64,000 nucleotides of DNA from Dasypus novemcinctus (Eukaryota > Chordata > Mammalia > Cingulata > Dasypodidae). Both the position numbers and the translations under genes were made by a program. Shown here in pieces: positions 34,045 to 44,560 of this stretch (position 1 is its first letter; each line of letters begins with the position of its first letter). The notes under the pieces were generated by a model. It was not told the DNA's origin and made no database searches. It saw only the letters and a list, made by a program, of their open reading frames with translations. The stretch covers positions 4,960,001 through 5,024,000 of the forward strand of contig NC_080677.1 of the NCBI RefSeq assembly GCF_030445035.2, read 5' to 3'.

Positions 34045-34215
34045 TTTAAGTGTATCTTTTTAAAAAACTTTTTACTGTGGTAATAAATATCCAACTTAAA
34101 ATTTACCTTTTTAACTACTTTCACATGTACAATTCAGTTGTATTAATTGCACTCACAATAGCTTGCTATCATCATCAATATTTATTACCCCAACTTTTTC
34201 ATGACATGAAACAGA
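34045..34215 (-). repeat. L1M 3' end, antisense
   Basis: 'tttttactgtggtaataaat', 'ccaacttaaaatttaccttt', 'cacatgtacaattcagttgt' is the reverse complement of an L1MA/L1MB 3' end. It follows the MIR directly. Confidence 0.6.
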
Positions 34216-34960
34216 AACCAAAGTACAAGTTCTTCACCAGAAGAGTTTACAGAGCTCCCCCATCCAATTATCCATCTCCTGTGTCCCCCGGGGAGCAGGG
34301 TGAGGCAGCTCAGCAGGTGATGGTTCCTGTGTAGAAATTTCCAGGGGTCCCTGCAGGGGAGCATTCCCCAGCAGGTTACGTTCCACGCAGAGAGCAGCCC
34401 TTGACTGTTGCTCTTGCTGACTGCTCTCGGGGAGCCCCTACTGTCTCCCTGGATCCTGGATGACTCCAACGATTGGGGTCCCTTGGCAATGAGCTAGTTT
34501 CTGGGAGGGGTGCCCTTGGCTAGGCCTCTGCTGGGCACTCCAGACCCAGCCACATGACTCCCGCAAGGAATCTTGAAGAGTTGCATTCCTAGAGCTGGGT
34601 TTAGGAAGCCAGGCTTGTGCGGCCACCAAAGTCATCTTAACTGTCTTTCCAACACTTTGCGCCCATCGTGGTGCCTGGTGTGGAGTGAGCATTTACATCA
34701 GGTGTTTAGGTCGACAAGTCAATTCCAAAGCCACTGGCAGGTGGATGCTCTTGAGCCCTGGCCTTGGGATTTATCTGACTTCCTACTTCTGTTGCTTCTC
34801 TCCTACCTTCATGATGACCTGCAGATAGTGGGACTCATCTCATCCCAAGGGAAACTGAGGGAGCTTCACAGAAGAGCTCAGGGATTCTGGTCCTAGGCTG
34901 ACTTCATGTTTCAGATCTAAGAATGGGGCACTGGTCCTTTACTATTAGCAAGCCTTCATC
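34216..34960. other. Unique interval
   Basis: No recognised exon or repeat. A 107-codon + frame (34573-34896) has no domain. Confidence 0.4.
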
Positions 34961-34963
34961 GCC

Positions 34964-35345
34964 AATGTCAGCCAGTGTTCCCAGAGAAACTACTAGAAGG
35001 CGTGTGTGTGCACATGTAAAAGACCTGATGCAACAGTGGGGGCTGGCAAGTCCAGAATCTGTAGGGCAGGACGTCAGACTGGAAACAGACTGGAGAGCTG
35101 GATGTTGCAAGCTTTAGGCAGAATTTCTTCTCCCCTGGGAAAGCACTGCTTTTGCTTTTAAAGCCTTCTACTGATTGGAAGAGGCCCGCCCAGGTTTTCA
35201 AGGGTCACCTTCTGAAAGTGAACGGGTCGTAGATGCTAACCGCATCTCTGAAATGCCTCCACAGCTGGAACACCTAGATTCCTGTTTGATGACAACGCCT
35301 GGGTACTCCAGCCCATTCACGCTGATACGGAAGCCTGATCACCAT
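34964..35345 (-). mobile_element. ERVL-class LTR, antisense
   Basis: 'gtcagccagtgttcccagag' and 'gctggcaagtccagaatctg' with 'gtagggcaggacgtcag' match the antisense LTR class that begins 'gattagtcagggttctctag' in mammals. The downstream 'tctactgattggaagaggcc' block is shared with the copy at 39943-40462. Confidence 0.55.
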
Positions 35346-36020
35346 GCCTCATATAATCCATGACCTACTGGAAGGAAGCCCTGACTCCTCCTTGTCCAGA
35401 GGACTCAATGACTGCTCCGTCTGTCCATGAGTGGGCCCTGCTAGCAACATCCCCGCCTTGTCCTGCGATGTTTGAATATCACCTGGTCTTTCATCGCCAT
35501 GAATTGTCACCACCTGCAAGACACGTACCTCTTTTGGACTTCCTAGACGTATAGCCTGGCTGAATTATCACTGAGCAGTTGCATCCTCTCAGGGGTGGCT
35601 CCTCCCACTGCCTATTTCTGGGGCTGCCCAGTGAGGGCCTATCTCCATCCTCATGGCTGTCTCTCTAGTGCTCAGGTCGGAATTCCCTAGGGTCTTTTGG
35701 CCAGGTCCTCATAGCCCCGAGGGTGGGCAGATTAAAGCCCCTAGCTTGAATAATAAGGGGCGTCATACCTTCTCCCCATGACTATCACCTTCCCTCACAT
35801 TGGATTCAGGGACACATACATACATAGAAATAAAATAACATTTTGTGATCCAAAAATAAATGAGGGCATCTTTTCTAAAATAGGAGGCATTTATGATAGT
35901 GAAATCTAATTACAGAATTTCACACAAATGAAATCCCAATAGACCATCATTTACATAATTGGTTACACTGAAAATAATAACATGGCAAGAAAGTACAGTG
36001 GGGGCCACAGGGGATGGTGG
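35346..36020. other. Unique interval
   Basis: No exon or repeat recognised. A small A-rich stretch lies at 35820-35880. Confidence 0.4.
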
Positions 36021-36024
36021 GACA

Positions 36025-36245
36025 AGAGCAGGTTTGCCATCTGACAAGTTTGGCTTCAAATGCCAGCTCTGCCATTTATTCATTGAATGACCTTGAGAAG
36101 TCCCATAGCTTCTCTGAATCTGTTTCCTGGACTCTAAAATTGAGACACTAATCTTTACCTCAAAATTCATTGTGAGGACCAACTTTATATGTAAACTTTA
36201 TATATAAAGTGCCTAGCACATTGTATAACCCATGGTACAGCACTT
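36025..36245 (+). repeat. MIR SINE, long copy
   Basis: 'ttggcttcaaatgccagctc', 'atgaccttgagaagtcccat', 'agcttctctgaatctgtttc', 'ttgtgaggaccaactttata' and 'aaagtgcctagcacattg' follow the full MIR order. Confidence 0.75.
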
Positions 36246-36261
36246 AAGAAATGGTGGTTGT

Positions 36262-36345
36262 TTTGAGGATGAAGAGGGAGAAGAAAAAGAAGAAGAAGAT
36301 GAATAAAACATAGGGGGAAGAAGAAGAAAAGAAAATTCTGAGCTG
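36262..36345 (+). repeat. Purine-rich (GAA)n-like tract
   Basis: GAAGAGGGAGAAGAAAAAGA and GGGGGAAGAAGAAGAAAAG blocks form an impure GAA repeat immediately downstream of the MIR. Confidence 0.7.
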
Positions 36346-36840
36346 TTCCTGGAAAAAAATCTGTCACATATAGTCACAATCCATAATCATATGAGTTCTA
36401 AATAACAATGACCCTGGGTGACACGTACAGCTGAATATAAGAAAAAGACTCTTGGCATATGTTCATAAAACAGAATCCTCCTCTGTGTAATTGAAACATG
36501 CACAATTAACTCACAGGCCCCAAATGAATCCAATCCCCGCCTTGATGGCCTTCCACCAGGCAAGGGTTTCTCATCTCCATAATCAAGTTGAGGGATCCAG
36601 CTTCAGGTTTGTCTCCAGGAATAGCCACTCTTTTCTGTGTAGTCTTACGCCACTTGCAGGCAAATTAATCCAGTTAAAGCATGTATGCGGACTAACTCGA
36701 GCATTTTCTGGGTTTAACAATTTAAACACTAATGTTAAGGTGCTGCCTTGCAAACCAGCATTTACTAACCCTCTCACTCACCATGAAAGTTATGTTAATA
36801 TTAAATGCTCATTAGCTCAAAATCCATTGAAATAATTCTT
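36346..36840. other. Unique interval
   Basis: No gene recognised. A 114-codon frame (36491-36835) has no domain and ends at the LTR start. Confidence 0.4.
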
Positions 36841-36994
36841 ACCAACTGTAGCAGTTTCAGATTATTTATGAATCTGAAAAAGAGTAAGGTTATGTTTGTA
36901 AACGAATTTTTCCCTCTAGGTGTGATACTCTTTGATTGCATTAACTTCAGCTGAGGTGGCTTTGATTAGATTCCCTGTTAAGATTAGGGCTTTT

Positions 36995-37927
36995 CACAGT
37001 AAACAGTGCCTCAAGCAGGGGTCTCCTGAGGGCTCTAGAGACATCTAGACACTCTAGGCAGGGCAGACTGTCTCAGGAGTTCAGTACCCTGTCGGTGGGC
37101 CTTACTTTGGAATATACACTCCCCAATGTAACAGAGTTAGACTCAATTTTTCTACACATGGTTCTTCTGCCCCTTGTATATGAACCTATAATTAGCACTA
37201 TGCCCATTAAATACAAGTCTCACAGACTAACATCTTTCGTCCGTTCATATGCCGACCAAACCCTAGATCTCAGCAGAGTTGCAACGCCTACTCTCTAGTT
37301 CATTGGTTGCCCAGGACAACTAACAACAGGATGATGATGGACAAAGACCATCCCAAAAACCAGAGAGTATCCACAACCATAAGCAAGACAGTTCCATCCA
37401 CCTGCTCCATGGGATCTAAACCTCCTCTCAACCAGAAGCAGAGTGAGCATCACCATCCCTAAATCTTCAAGATTGAGGAATGAACAAAGATAAGCAGGGA
37501 ATGCAACTATGGACTAAAGTAGACTTATTATTATTCTAGCAATGGAAGAACTTTTGTCATTGATATAAAGGCAGTGGCCACTAGAGGTTCTTAGGGCAAG
37601 GAGAGGGAAGAATAGGTATAGCATGGGGGCATTTTCAGGACATTGGAATTGTCCCACATGACATTGCAATGATGGATACAGGTCACTATATATTTTGTCA
37701 AAACCTGTAAAACTGTGCATGGCAAAGTGTCAACTATTGACCATGGTTAGTGGCAATGCTTCAATATGTGGTCATCAATTGTAGCAAACACACCACACTA
37801 ATGAAAGTGGTTGTTAATGTGGGAAAGTGTGGGAGGGGGTGGGGTAGGTGGGAATTTCCCTGTATTTTCTATGTAACATTTATGTAATCTAAAGCTTCTT
37901 TTAAAAAGTAAATCAAATTAAGTTACA
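36995..37927 (+). mobile_element. 5'-truncated xenarthran L1, + strand, with 15-bp target duplication
   Basis: It runs from 'cacagtaaacagtgcctcaa' to 'gtaatctaaagcttctttta' and a short A-rich end. AAGATTAGGGCTTTT at 36980-36994 is repeated exactly at 37928-37942. Internal landmarks are 'acactctaggcagggcagac', 'attttcaggacattggaatt' and 'gtgggagggggtggggtagg'. Only the 3' UTR is present. Confidence 0.88.
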
Positions 37928-38064
37928 AAGATTAGGGCTTTTGATTTGACTACGTCACAACACATGACTCAGGTCGAGTCCCAGCCCCCTTGCTGGGCCT
38001 GATATAGACACTCAGACAGACAGGCAGACACAAGAAGACACACAGAAAGAGAGAAAGTTCTGTC

Positions 38065-39067
38065 TTTTTTTTTTTGCAGTGACATTTTCTTCCTTCTATT
38101 TTCCTAGTGTCTCACTTTTTTCATTTTGTCTTCAAAGAAGTTTAAGGTTACAGAAAAGTGACATACAGAATACAGGGGATTCCCATATACCCAACATCCT
38201 CCTCCTTTCCCCCTTTCCCCTAGTAATAACATTTTATATGCGGATGGTGACTTTGTTACAACTGATGTACAAATATTGAACCATAGCTACTAATCATTGT
38301 CAATGGTTTACAGTATGGTTGACATTTGGGGTCATACGATTTTATAAATTTGGATGAACTTTAACATGGTTTGCATCCGTCATTGCAAGACCAGGTGGAA
38401 CACTTCCATCAGCCCCCAAACGCCCCATGTTCCAACTATTCTATTCCTCCCCCCCTCCCTTTGGGGCCCATTTTGCAGACTCACAGAGCTAGAATCAGGA
38501 AAATAGGTTTAGGGAAGACAGAAAGGGAGAAGAAGTTGGTAAGCCAGTGCCCGTATGGGCAAAATCTGTGGTAAGCTGGAAGGGTGTAGCTGTCCACTGG
38601 AGGGCATGAGCGTGGTGCAGCAGTATCACTGGGTTGGATGGTCAGGGGGCTAGTGTGGCGTGGGTGGGTTGGACTGTCCATGGAAATGGGGGGAGGGTTG
38701 GGGAGGGAGAAGGTGAACACTGGAGATTTAGGGGTACGTGGTTGAAACTACAATGTTGGGAATGTTCTTTCAGCAATATGGCACTGGCGGGTTGCTGGTT
38801 CAGGGTGTGGATGTGGGGGGCATTTGGGACATGCACACCTGGACAGGCTTCTAGGGACTATGTGAGTGTTCATTTTGTCACAGTGTTTTGAATTAGAGGG
38901 AGGATACCTACATAATGAGTGGGAAGGCATTGGAATCCCACCCTGGGGACCCTCCTATGTTCTCAAATAGAGGGAAAGTTGTCTTTCGAGAGCATATGTA
39001 GTGCCTAATAGGGGAGGACAGGCTAGCAGGTCAAGCCTTCAATGTTGTTGCAAGTAAGTATGAATCT
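38065..39067 (-). mobile_element. L1 3' UTR and linked unit X, antisense insertion
   Basis: An 11-T run (38065-38075) represents the poly-A tail of a minus-strand insertion. 'aagaagtttaaggttacaga' and 'ggggattcccatatacccaa' are the reverse complement of the L1 3' end. AGTTCTGTC occurs at 38056-38064 and 39068-39076 as target duplication. Unit X copy 3 fills 38760-39055, which links X to this insertion. Confidence 0.75.
38760..39055 (+). repeat. Shared repeat unit X, copy 3
   Basis: It holds 'atggcactggcgggttgctg', 'cccaccctggggaccctcct' and 'gtgcctaataggggagg', followed by 'gcaggtcaagccttcaatg'. The order is the same as in copies 1 and 2. It lies inside the target duplication of the minus-strand L1 insertion. 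Confidence 0.6.
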
Positions 39068-39421
39068 AGTTCTGTCCTTTTATATCCTGGGGCCCCGAGA
39101 GGAGATGAGCCATTCGCCTGATGTTTGCAGCTGACCTTGGGAAGAGAGCACAACAGCTGAGATTGATAGAGAAGGCCAGGACAGAAACAGGCCCCATGCC
39201 AGGACAGAGAGGACTGGAAGCCCGGAGGGGAAGGGGACACCAGGTGGAGATGAGTGACCATCTTGCCTCAACCCGCGGCAACTACCTTTGGTGAGAAAGC
39301 AGCCTTGAGTTGGAATTTTCACAGCCTAGTAAGTGTAAGCTTCTACCCCAAATAAATACCCTTCTTAAAAGCCAACAGATTTCTGGTACTTGGCATTGGC
39401 ACCCCTTTGGTGGACTAATAC

Positions 39422-39942
39422 ACCATTTAAATAATTTTGTTCTTGTTTTGGATTCTCCTATTAATTCCGAACTTCAGTTACTGAAGCCATGAAGGATATT
39501 GGGCTGGAAATATAGTCTGTGAACATTTATACAATACTAGTGGTTAATTAAATTCCAGTGGTGTTAAAGGACTGAACTGATTTTTTTTTTTTTTTAATAC
39601 CTGCTGAAAAAGAACTTGGATTTTAGAGGCTTAATTCGTTTTGGAGACCTAGGAATTCAGGAAGTCAGGCCATCTCTAGAATCTTCATTCCCAGGAGACC
39701 TTGACTTTCCACTGCCCTGAGGGCTAGGTCTCTTTGGCCAGAGAATGTTGCTGTCCATCTAGCTGCCAGCCCCACCCTTCTTTCTTGCTGGCAGGATCCA
39801 GCAATCTCCCCCAACATAGAGGAGAAAATGCCAAATGCGAACTTCCTCACCTTCCTTGCCACTGGGGCGTGGGCCCAAGCCCACATTCTGGCCCCTGAGA
39901 TGGGAGAAGAAATCCCCTGGAAGGCTTCTGGTGTAAGGCAAC
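39422..39942. other. Unique interval
   Basis: A 15-T run lies at about 39581-39596. No exon recognised. Confidence 0.4.
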
Positions 39943-40462
39943 TGGATTAGTCAGGATTCTCTAGAGAAACAGGACTGTAAATCATATGAGATTTTCTTTT
40001 TTTCTTTCTTCTTTTTTCTTCCTTTTATTTTTTTTCTTTGTTTTTTTAAAATTTCATTTATTTATTTTTTAACATATGAGATTTTATAAAATGGTCTCAT
40101 GCAACCATGGGGATGCACAACTCCAAATTCCACAGGGCAGGCTGCAAACTGGGGGCTCCAATGGAGGTCCTTGACAAGTTCCCCAGGAGATGCTGGTTGT
40201 TTGAAGTAGAGCTGGGAATTATCGCTCTGAAAGCTGAAATTACTTCTCCTTTTAAGGCCTTCAACTGATTGGATGAGATGTCACTCATTGCTGATGGCAG
40301 TCTCCTTAGTTGTTTGTAGATGTAACCAGCCATCCAGGCAATCAACTCACTGATGACTAAAGCCCATAAATGTCCTTGTATTACAATTAGCCCAGTGCTT
40401 GCTTGATCAAACAACTGGGCACCATTACCTGACTGAGTTGACACATTAGCAAAACCATCACA
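39943..40462 (-). mobile_element. ERVL-class LTR, antisense, carrying a tail-only insertion
   Basis: Starts TGGATTAGTCAGGATTCTCT, continues 'agagaaacaggactgtaaat' and later 'ttcaactgattggatgagat' and 'gtagatgtaaccagccatcc'. This is the mammalian LTR that in + strand reads '...gattagtcagggttctctagagaaacag...'. A T-rich insert at 39996-40072 interrupts it near its left end. Confidence 0.65.
39996..40072 (-). mobile_element. Tail-only retroinsertion (poly-A end of a SINE or LINE)
   Basis: Seventy-seven bases of almost pure T with a few C, ending in CATTTATTTATTTTTTAA. They are bracketed by a perfect 13-base duplication CATATGAGATTTT (39983-39995 and 40073-40085). Read on the minus strand the insert is an (AAATAAAT)-containing A-rich tail like that of the DAS SINE, without any SINE body. 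A 5' truncation to the tail during reverse transcription is the simplest reading. Confidence 0.8.
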
Positions 40463-40469
40463 GCAAACG

Positions 40470-40891
40470 TCTTGGTTTGCCAGGCTGCTATGATAAATAT
40501 CACTCAGTGTGTTGCCTTTCACAACGGAAATTTTGTTGGCTCACAGTTTGGAGAATAGGAGAAGTCTGAAGTCAACGTGTCAGCAAGCCAATGCTTTCCC
40601 CCAGAAGTCTGTAGCAGGCTGGTGCCGGCTGCTGGTGATCTTTGGGTAACTTGTTTAGCTCTGCTTCGGTCACATGGCAATGGCCTCACCTTTCTGGCTT
40701 TAGGGACTTCAGGGTCCTCTTTATAGAGCCTCCAGTAATCTGGATTAAGACCCAACCTCACTCAGTTGGGCCATACCTTCTCTAAAACGAGCATCTTTAA
40801 GAGGTCCTATTTACAATGGGGTCATGCCTACAGGAATGTGGGTTCAGGTTAAGAATGTGTCTAGGTTGGGGTGCATCATCCAACCTACCAC
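40470..40891 (-). mobile_element. MaLR-type LTR, antisense
   Basis: 'tcttggtttgccaggctgct', 'gttggctcacagtttggaga', 'taatctggattaagacccaa' and 'ctatttacaatggggtcatg' match the layout of the LTR at 19592-20036. It directly follows the preceding LTR. Confidence 0.7.
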
Positions 40892-41890
40892 GCCAAGGGG
40901 AGGAGATGTCTCCTCACTGCCTTTGGATATGGCTGTGGGAAGAACCCAGGGCCCAGGGCCGGAGCTCTGTCTGCACTGCAGTGGTCAGACCATTCTGGGC
41001 CATGAACCACAGGAAAAAGTGGAAAGTGCCTGAGCTCTGGACGAGATGAGCGAGCCCCCCTCTGTTCCTTTCTTTTCTTTAAGATGGCAATGTTTCAGCA
41101 AGAGAGAGCAGGAAGAGGCGTGCTTCGTGGTGGAAGGTTCCCATGCAGGCCACGGTAGAGGCTTCTCATGATCTCCTCTTGTGATTTTCTCAAAATTCAT
41201 GTGCATAAGACAGAGGCCAGATCTAAAGCCAGGCCAGCCCCTCCCGAGGCCAGGCTCTCCCCAGTCCCTCTGGTACAGTGTGGAAACTCCGAGCCCTGCG
41301 TCTGGGCCTTGCATGAAGGAGCCTGGTGTCAACGGGTATGGCCGCTGTTTGGCTGCAGCAACAGGGCCACCCCAGCCCTCCATCCCAGACATCTGCTGCC
41401 AGGTGATATTGGGTCCCTGTGCTGCCAGACCTGGTGATTTTCAAGAAAATCTCTGACTCTGGCTGTGGACCTTTTTGTGTGAAAGGCTCAGAGTATTAAT
41501 CTTTTTCTACAAATTTTAAGCACAACGTTGTCCCCACCCCTGAAAAAAAAACTAAAAACCAAAATGCATTGGCTGCAGTCAACAGGTGTGCCCAGGCTGC
41601 CAGCTTGAGACTTGCCCTTGCGTTTCTGCCAGGAGGGAGCCCCTCCTCTGCATCCCTGCTGAACCCCCACATCAGAGCTTGACCAGTCGTCTCCCATCCC
41701 ACTGAGTGGCATGTAATCAGCCTGCCCAACATTCCGAGGGTCTTCTCGTCCTCCATTCATTCCAGGCTGTCTTTTGCTATCCATCCTCTGTCCAAATTGT
41801 CCTCATCTCTCACTTGGAAGAGTCTCCCAACTACCCTGAAGCCAGATAGAACTTCCTAAAGGCACAACTGGATTATCCAACTCCTTAAAA
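40892..41890. other. Unique interval
   Basis: Frames of 60-135 codons occur on both strands between 40985 and 41784 with no domains; they overlap one another. The end (41750-41880, 'tgtcctcatctctcacttgg', 'ggcacaactggattatcc') resembles a decayed mammalian repeat. No gene is claimed. Confidence 0.4.
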
Positions 41891-41896
41891 TCATCT

Positions 41897-42340
41897 TGGT
41901 AGGATGAATTATGTACCTGAGCTTAGGCATGTTCATAATCGTAATACACATTCCTGTGGTGTGACCCTGTGTAAACAGGACCTCTTGAAGACATCACTTT
42001 TAGTTAAGGTGTAGTACAACTGAAGGAGCTGGGCCTTATTAGGAGAAAGGAACCAGAAGCCAGAGTCAGAGAAAGCCATGAGGAGGCGCTGGAAGTCAAC
42101 ATAATCTGGACGAGAAAGGAGAAGACACTGGCACTTGATACAAGGCAGGGCTATGAGCCAAGGACCCCAGGGAGTGCCTGCAGCCAGCAGCAGAATGCTA
42201 GTCTTCAGGCAGAAAGCAGGGCTTGCTGTTGGATTGGCTCTGGATTTCTCCTAGCTGCAAAACAACATTCCAATACATTCCCACTGTTGCAGCCAACCCA
42301 CTGTGGGGTGTTTGTCGTAACAGCTTGGCAAACTAAGACA
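41897..42340 (+). mobile_element. MaLR-type LTR, near complete
   Basis: Begins TGGTAGGATGAATTATGTAC and ends CAGCTTGGCAAACTAAGACA. 'gtgtaaacaggacctcttga' and 'cccactgttgcagccaaccc' match the LTR at 27222-27702. TCATC occurs at 41891-41895 and 42342-42346, which may be its 5-bp duplication offset by one base from the assumed ends. Confidence 0.75.
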
Positions 42341-42344
42341 GTCA

Positions 42345-43775
42345 TCCAGTGGCCAAACAGACATCCATATGGGGGGGAGTGAACTTTGACCCTTACTTTA
42401 CCGGATCTACAAAAATTAACTCGAGTCAGATTACAGATCTACATGTCAAAGCAAAAGCCATAGAACTTCCAGAAGAAAACAGAGATCATTGTGGTCTTGT
42501 GTTAGGCAAGAATTTCTTAAGATACAAAAAATATAAAATGATAAATTGATCATTTAATCTTCAAAATTAAAAACTTCTGCTTGCTGAGAGAGACTACTAA
42601 AAAGAAATGAAATGAGAAGACACATTACAAGAAAATATTTGCAAACACATATCTGTGAAAAGACTGGTATCCTAACTATATAAAGAACTCTCAGAACTCA
42701 ATGATGAGAAAACAAACAACCCAATTTAGAAAGGGGGAAAGCTTTATCAGACACTTCACAAAGGAATGTGTAGGCATGGCAATTAAGCATGTGAACAATG
42801 CTCAACATTATTAGCTATTAGGGAAATGCACACTGAAATCAGAATGAGATGCCAACACACACCAGTTAGGATGGCTTGAATGGAAAAACACTGAAAACAC
42901 CAAGTGTTGCCCAGGACATAGAACAATTGAAACAGGAATATTTAATTTTTGGTACAAATGCAAAATGGTATGGTCACTTTAAAAAGAGTTTGTCTCTTGT
43001 AACATTAAACATATACTTAGCATATGAGCAGCAATCCCACTCCAAGGTATTTACATGAGAGAAGTACAAAATTATGTTTGCACAAAACCCCACATGCCAA
43101 TATCCATGGTAGTTTTACTTATAATTGCCCAAATCTGGGACTAGCCAAAATTTCCCCAAGTCAGTGAATGCATGAAAAAATCGAGATACACTGTATCAAG
43201 GGTTTTTAACAAGGGGTCCGTGACCTTGAATTGAAATTCAGAAAAACCTTATTCTTGTGAGGACATGTTGGTGCGGGTGCAATCTATTTATTCAATAACA
43301 CACAGTCGAGTGTGGACTTATTAAGGGGGCCATGGGTGTCATCTGACTGGCAAAGGGGTCCATCGAACACAAAGGCTAAGAACCCCTACTCTATACAGAG
43401 GAATATTAGAGGGCCTTATAAAGGAACAAGCTGCTGATCTATGAACAACACGGACGGCTCACAAATGCATTGTAAAGACAGACATAAAAGACGTCCTCTA
43501 TGATTTCACTCATCCAACATCTCGAAACCCAAACTATAGAGACAGAAAGCAGATCGGTGCTTGCAGGGGGGTGAGAGCGACCGGCTGCACGGGAGACCAG
43601 GGATCTTTTTGGGGTGCTGGAACTGTTCCGTATCTTCTTTGAGGTTGTTGTTGCATGACTCTCTGCATTTCCTGGAATTCCTCAGACCATACCTTCTAAA
43701 AAGGGTGAATTCTCCTGTGAGCAAATCATACCTCCGTGAACCTGACCTCCAGACATCATCAAGTGAACCCCTGCT
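42345..43775 (+). repeat. Old L1 (L1M) 3' portion, split by a hAT MITE
   Basis: ORF2-derived and 3' UTR blocks include 'aagaactctcagaactcaat', 'ttcacaaaggaatgtgtagg', 'aatgcacactgaaatcagaa', 'tatggtagttttacttataa'-like phrases and, after the MITE, 'tatgatttcactcatccaac' with 'gtgcttgcaggggggtgag'. This is the classic L1M 3' order. All frames are broken. Confidence 0.78.
43197..43386 (+). mobile_element. hAT-type MITE, copy B
   Basis: About 190 bases closely related to copy A at 17165-17375: 'aaggggtccgtgaccttgaa', 'cttattcttgtgaggacatg', 'ggcaaaggggtccatcgaac', 'aaggctaagaacccc'. Flanks CACTGTAT (43189-43196) and TACTCTAT (43387-43394) agree at 6 of 8 bases. It lies inside an old L1, so it inserted after that L1. 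Confidence 0.8.
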
Positions 43776-43779
43776 TCCA

Positions 43780-44280
43780 GGTGTAAGGCCATTTTGATGC
43801 CCGCTACCTTGGGAAAAGGAGAGTTCATCTGAAGACATTATTGTGAAAATGGGATTTCAGGGGAATTTAAAATAAGGGCTGCAATAGTGCAGACACAGGT
43901 AGACAGGAGGACGAGGCTCCTGTGTCTGACTTTTCGATACCGCCCTAACATCTGGAGCCCAGCTCAGCTGCTCTTCAACGCTCGGACCCCCCGGTCCAGG
44001 CTCCTGGTCCTTGGTGCAGCTTCCCAAGAGCAGATCTCTCGGTGGGCACCCGCATCCCTCCCCCACGGGCCAGCCTATGGGATGGGGGTCTTTGAGCAAA
44101 CTACCTGCTAATTAGGGGCCAAGGAGAGCCAGGGCTGGGGGGGCTACAGCCAAGGCAACTCCAGCCACAATGGGAACTGTGCTGGTAGGGCGGGGACAGC
44201 CAAGCTTCAAGGCAAAGCATAAATCCCTTAGCGTGGAAAAGAAGTCCCTTCTTGATCTGTCCCCATCCTACCTCTCGAGT
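43780..44280. other. Unique interval at the start of the GC rise
   Basis: No repeat or exon recognised. Antisense and sense frames of 70-80 codons are shadows. Confidence 0.4.
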
Positions 44281-44284
44281 CTAG

Positions 44285-44560
44285 TCTCTGGTGAAATCTC
44301 CTCCCTGCCTCCTCCACCCCCAGCCCAACATTCTAGAACTCAGTGGCAGTACTTGGTTCCCTTTAAAGAAGTGTGTTTCCCCAAAGGAGCCAAATTCCGT
44401 TCTGGCTATAGTCTTAGGGACATTCTTCTCCTTCTACCTGGAAGTCCCCCTCTCCGCCTAGTTCAGTTCCTTCTTTGTCGAACTTACTGGCTTGGCCGCT
44501 CGGGACTCCCCTGGGGCATCACCACCTCTGGGAAGCCTTCCCTGAATGCGTCCAGCCTGT
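44285..44560 (-). repeat. L2 LINE 3' fragment, antisense
   Basis: 'ttctccttctacctggaagt', 'tagttcagttccttctttg' and 'acctctgggaagccttccct' match the reverse complement of the L2 3' end, which commonly reads '...cacctcctctgggaagccttccctgac...'. The 162-codon + frame covering it (44170-44658) is an artefact of that repeat. Confidence 0.6.

Larger units (their letters stand above)
36846..39421 (+). mobile_element. Xenarthran MaLR/ERVL LTR broken by two L1 insertions
   Basis: The LTR starts TGTAGCAGTTTCAGATTATT (36846), resumes at 37943-38064 and again at 39068-39421, and ends 'tttggtggactaataca'. The start and end match the solo LTR at 7946-8461. Each interruption is an L1 3' fragment flanked by a target duplication, so the LTR is the oldest of the three layers. 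Confidence 0.8.
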
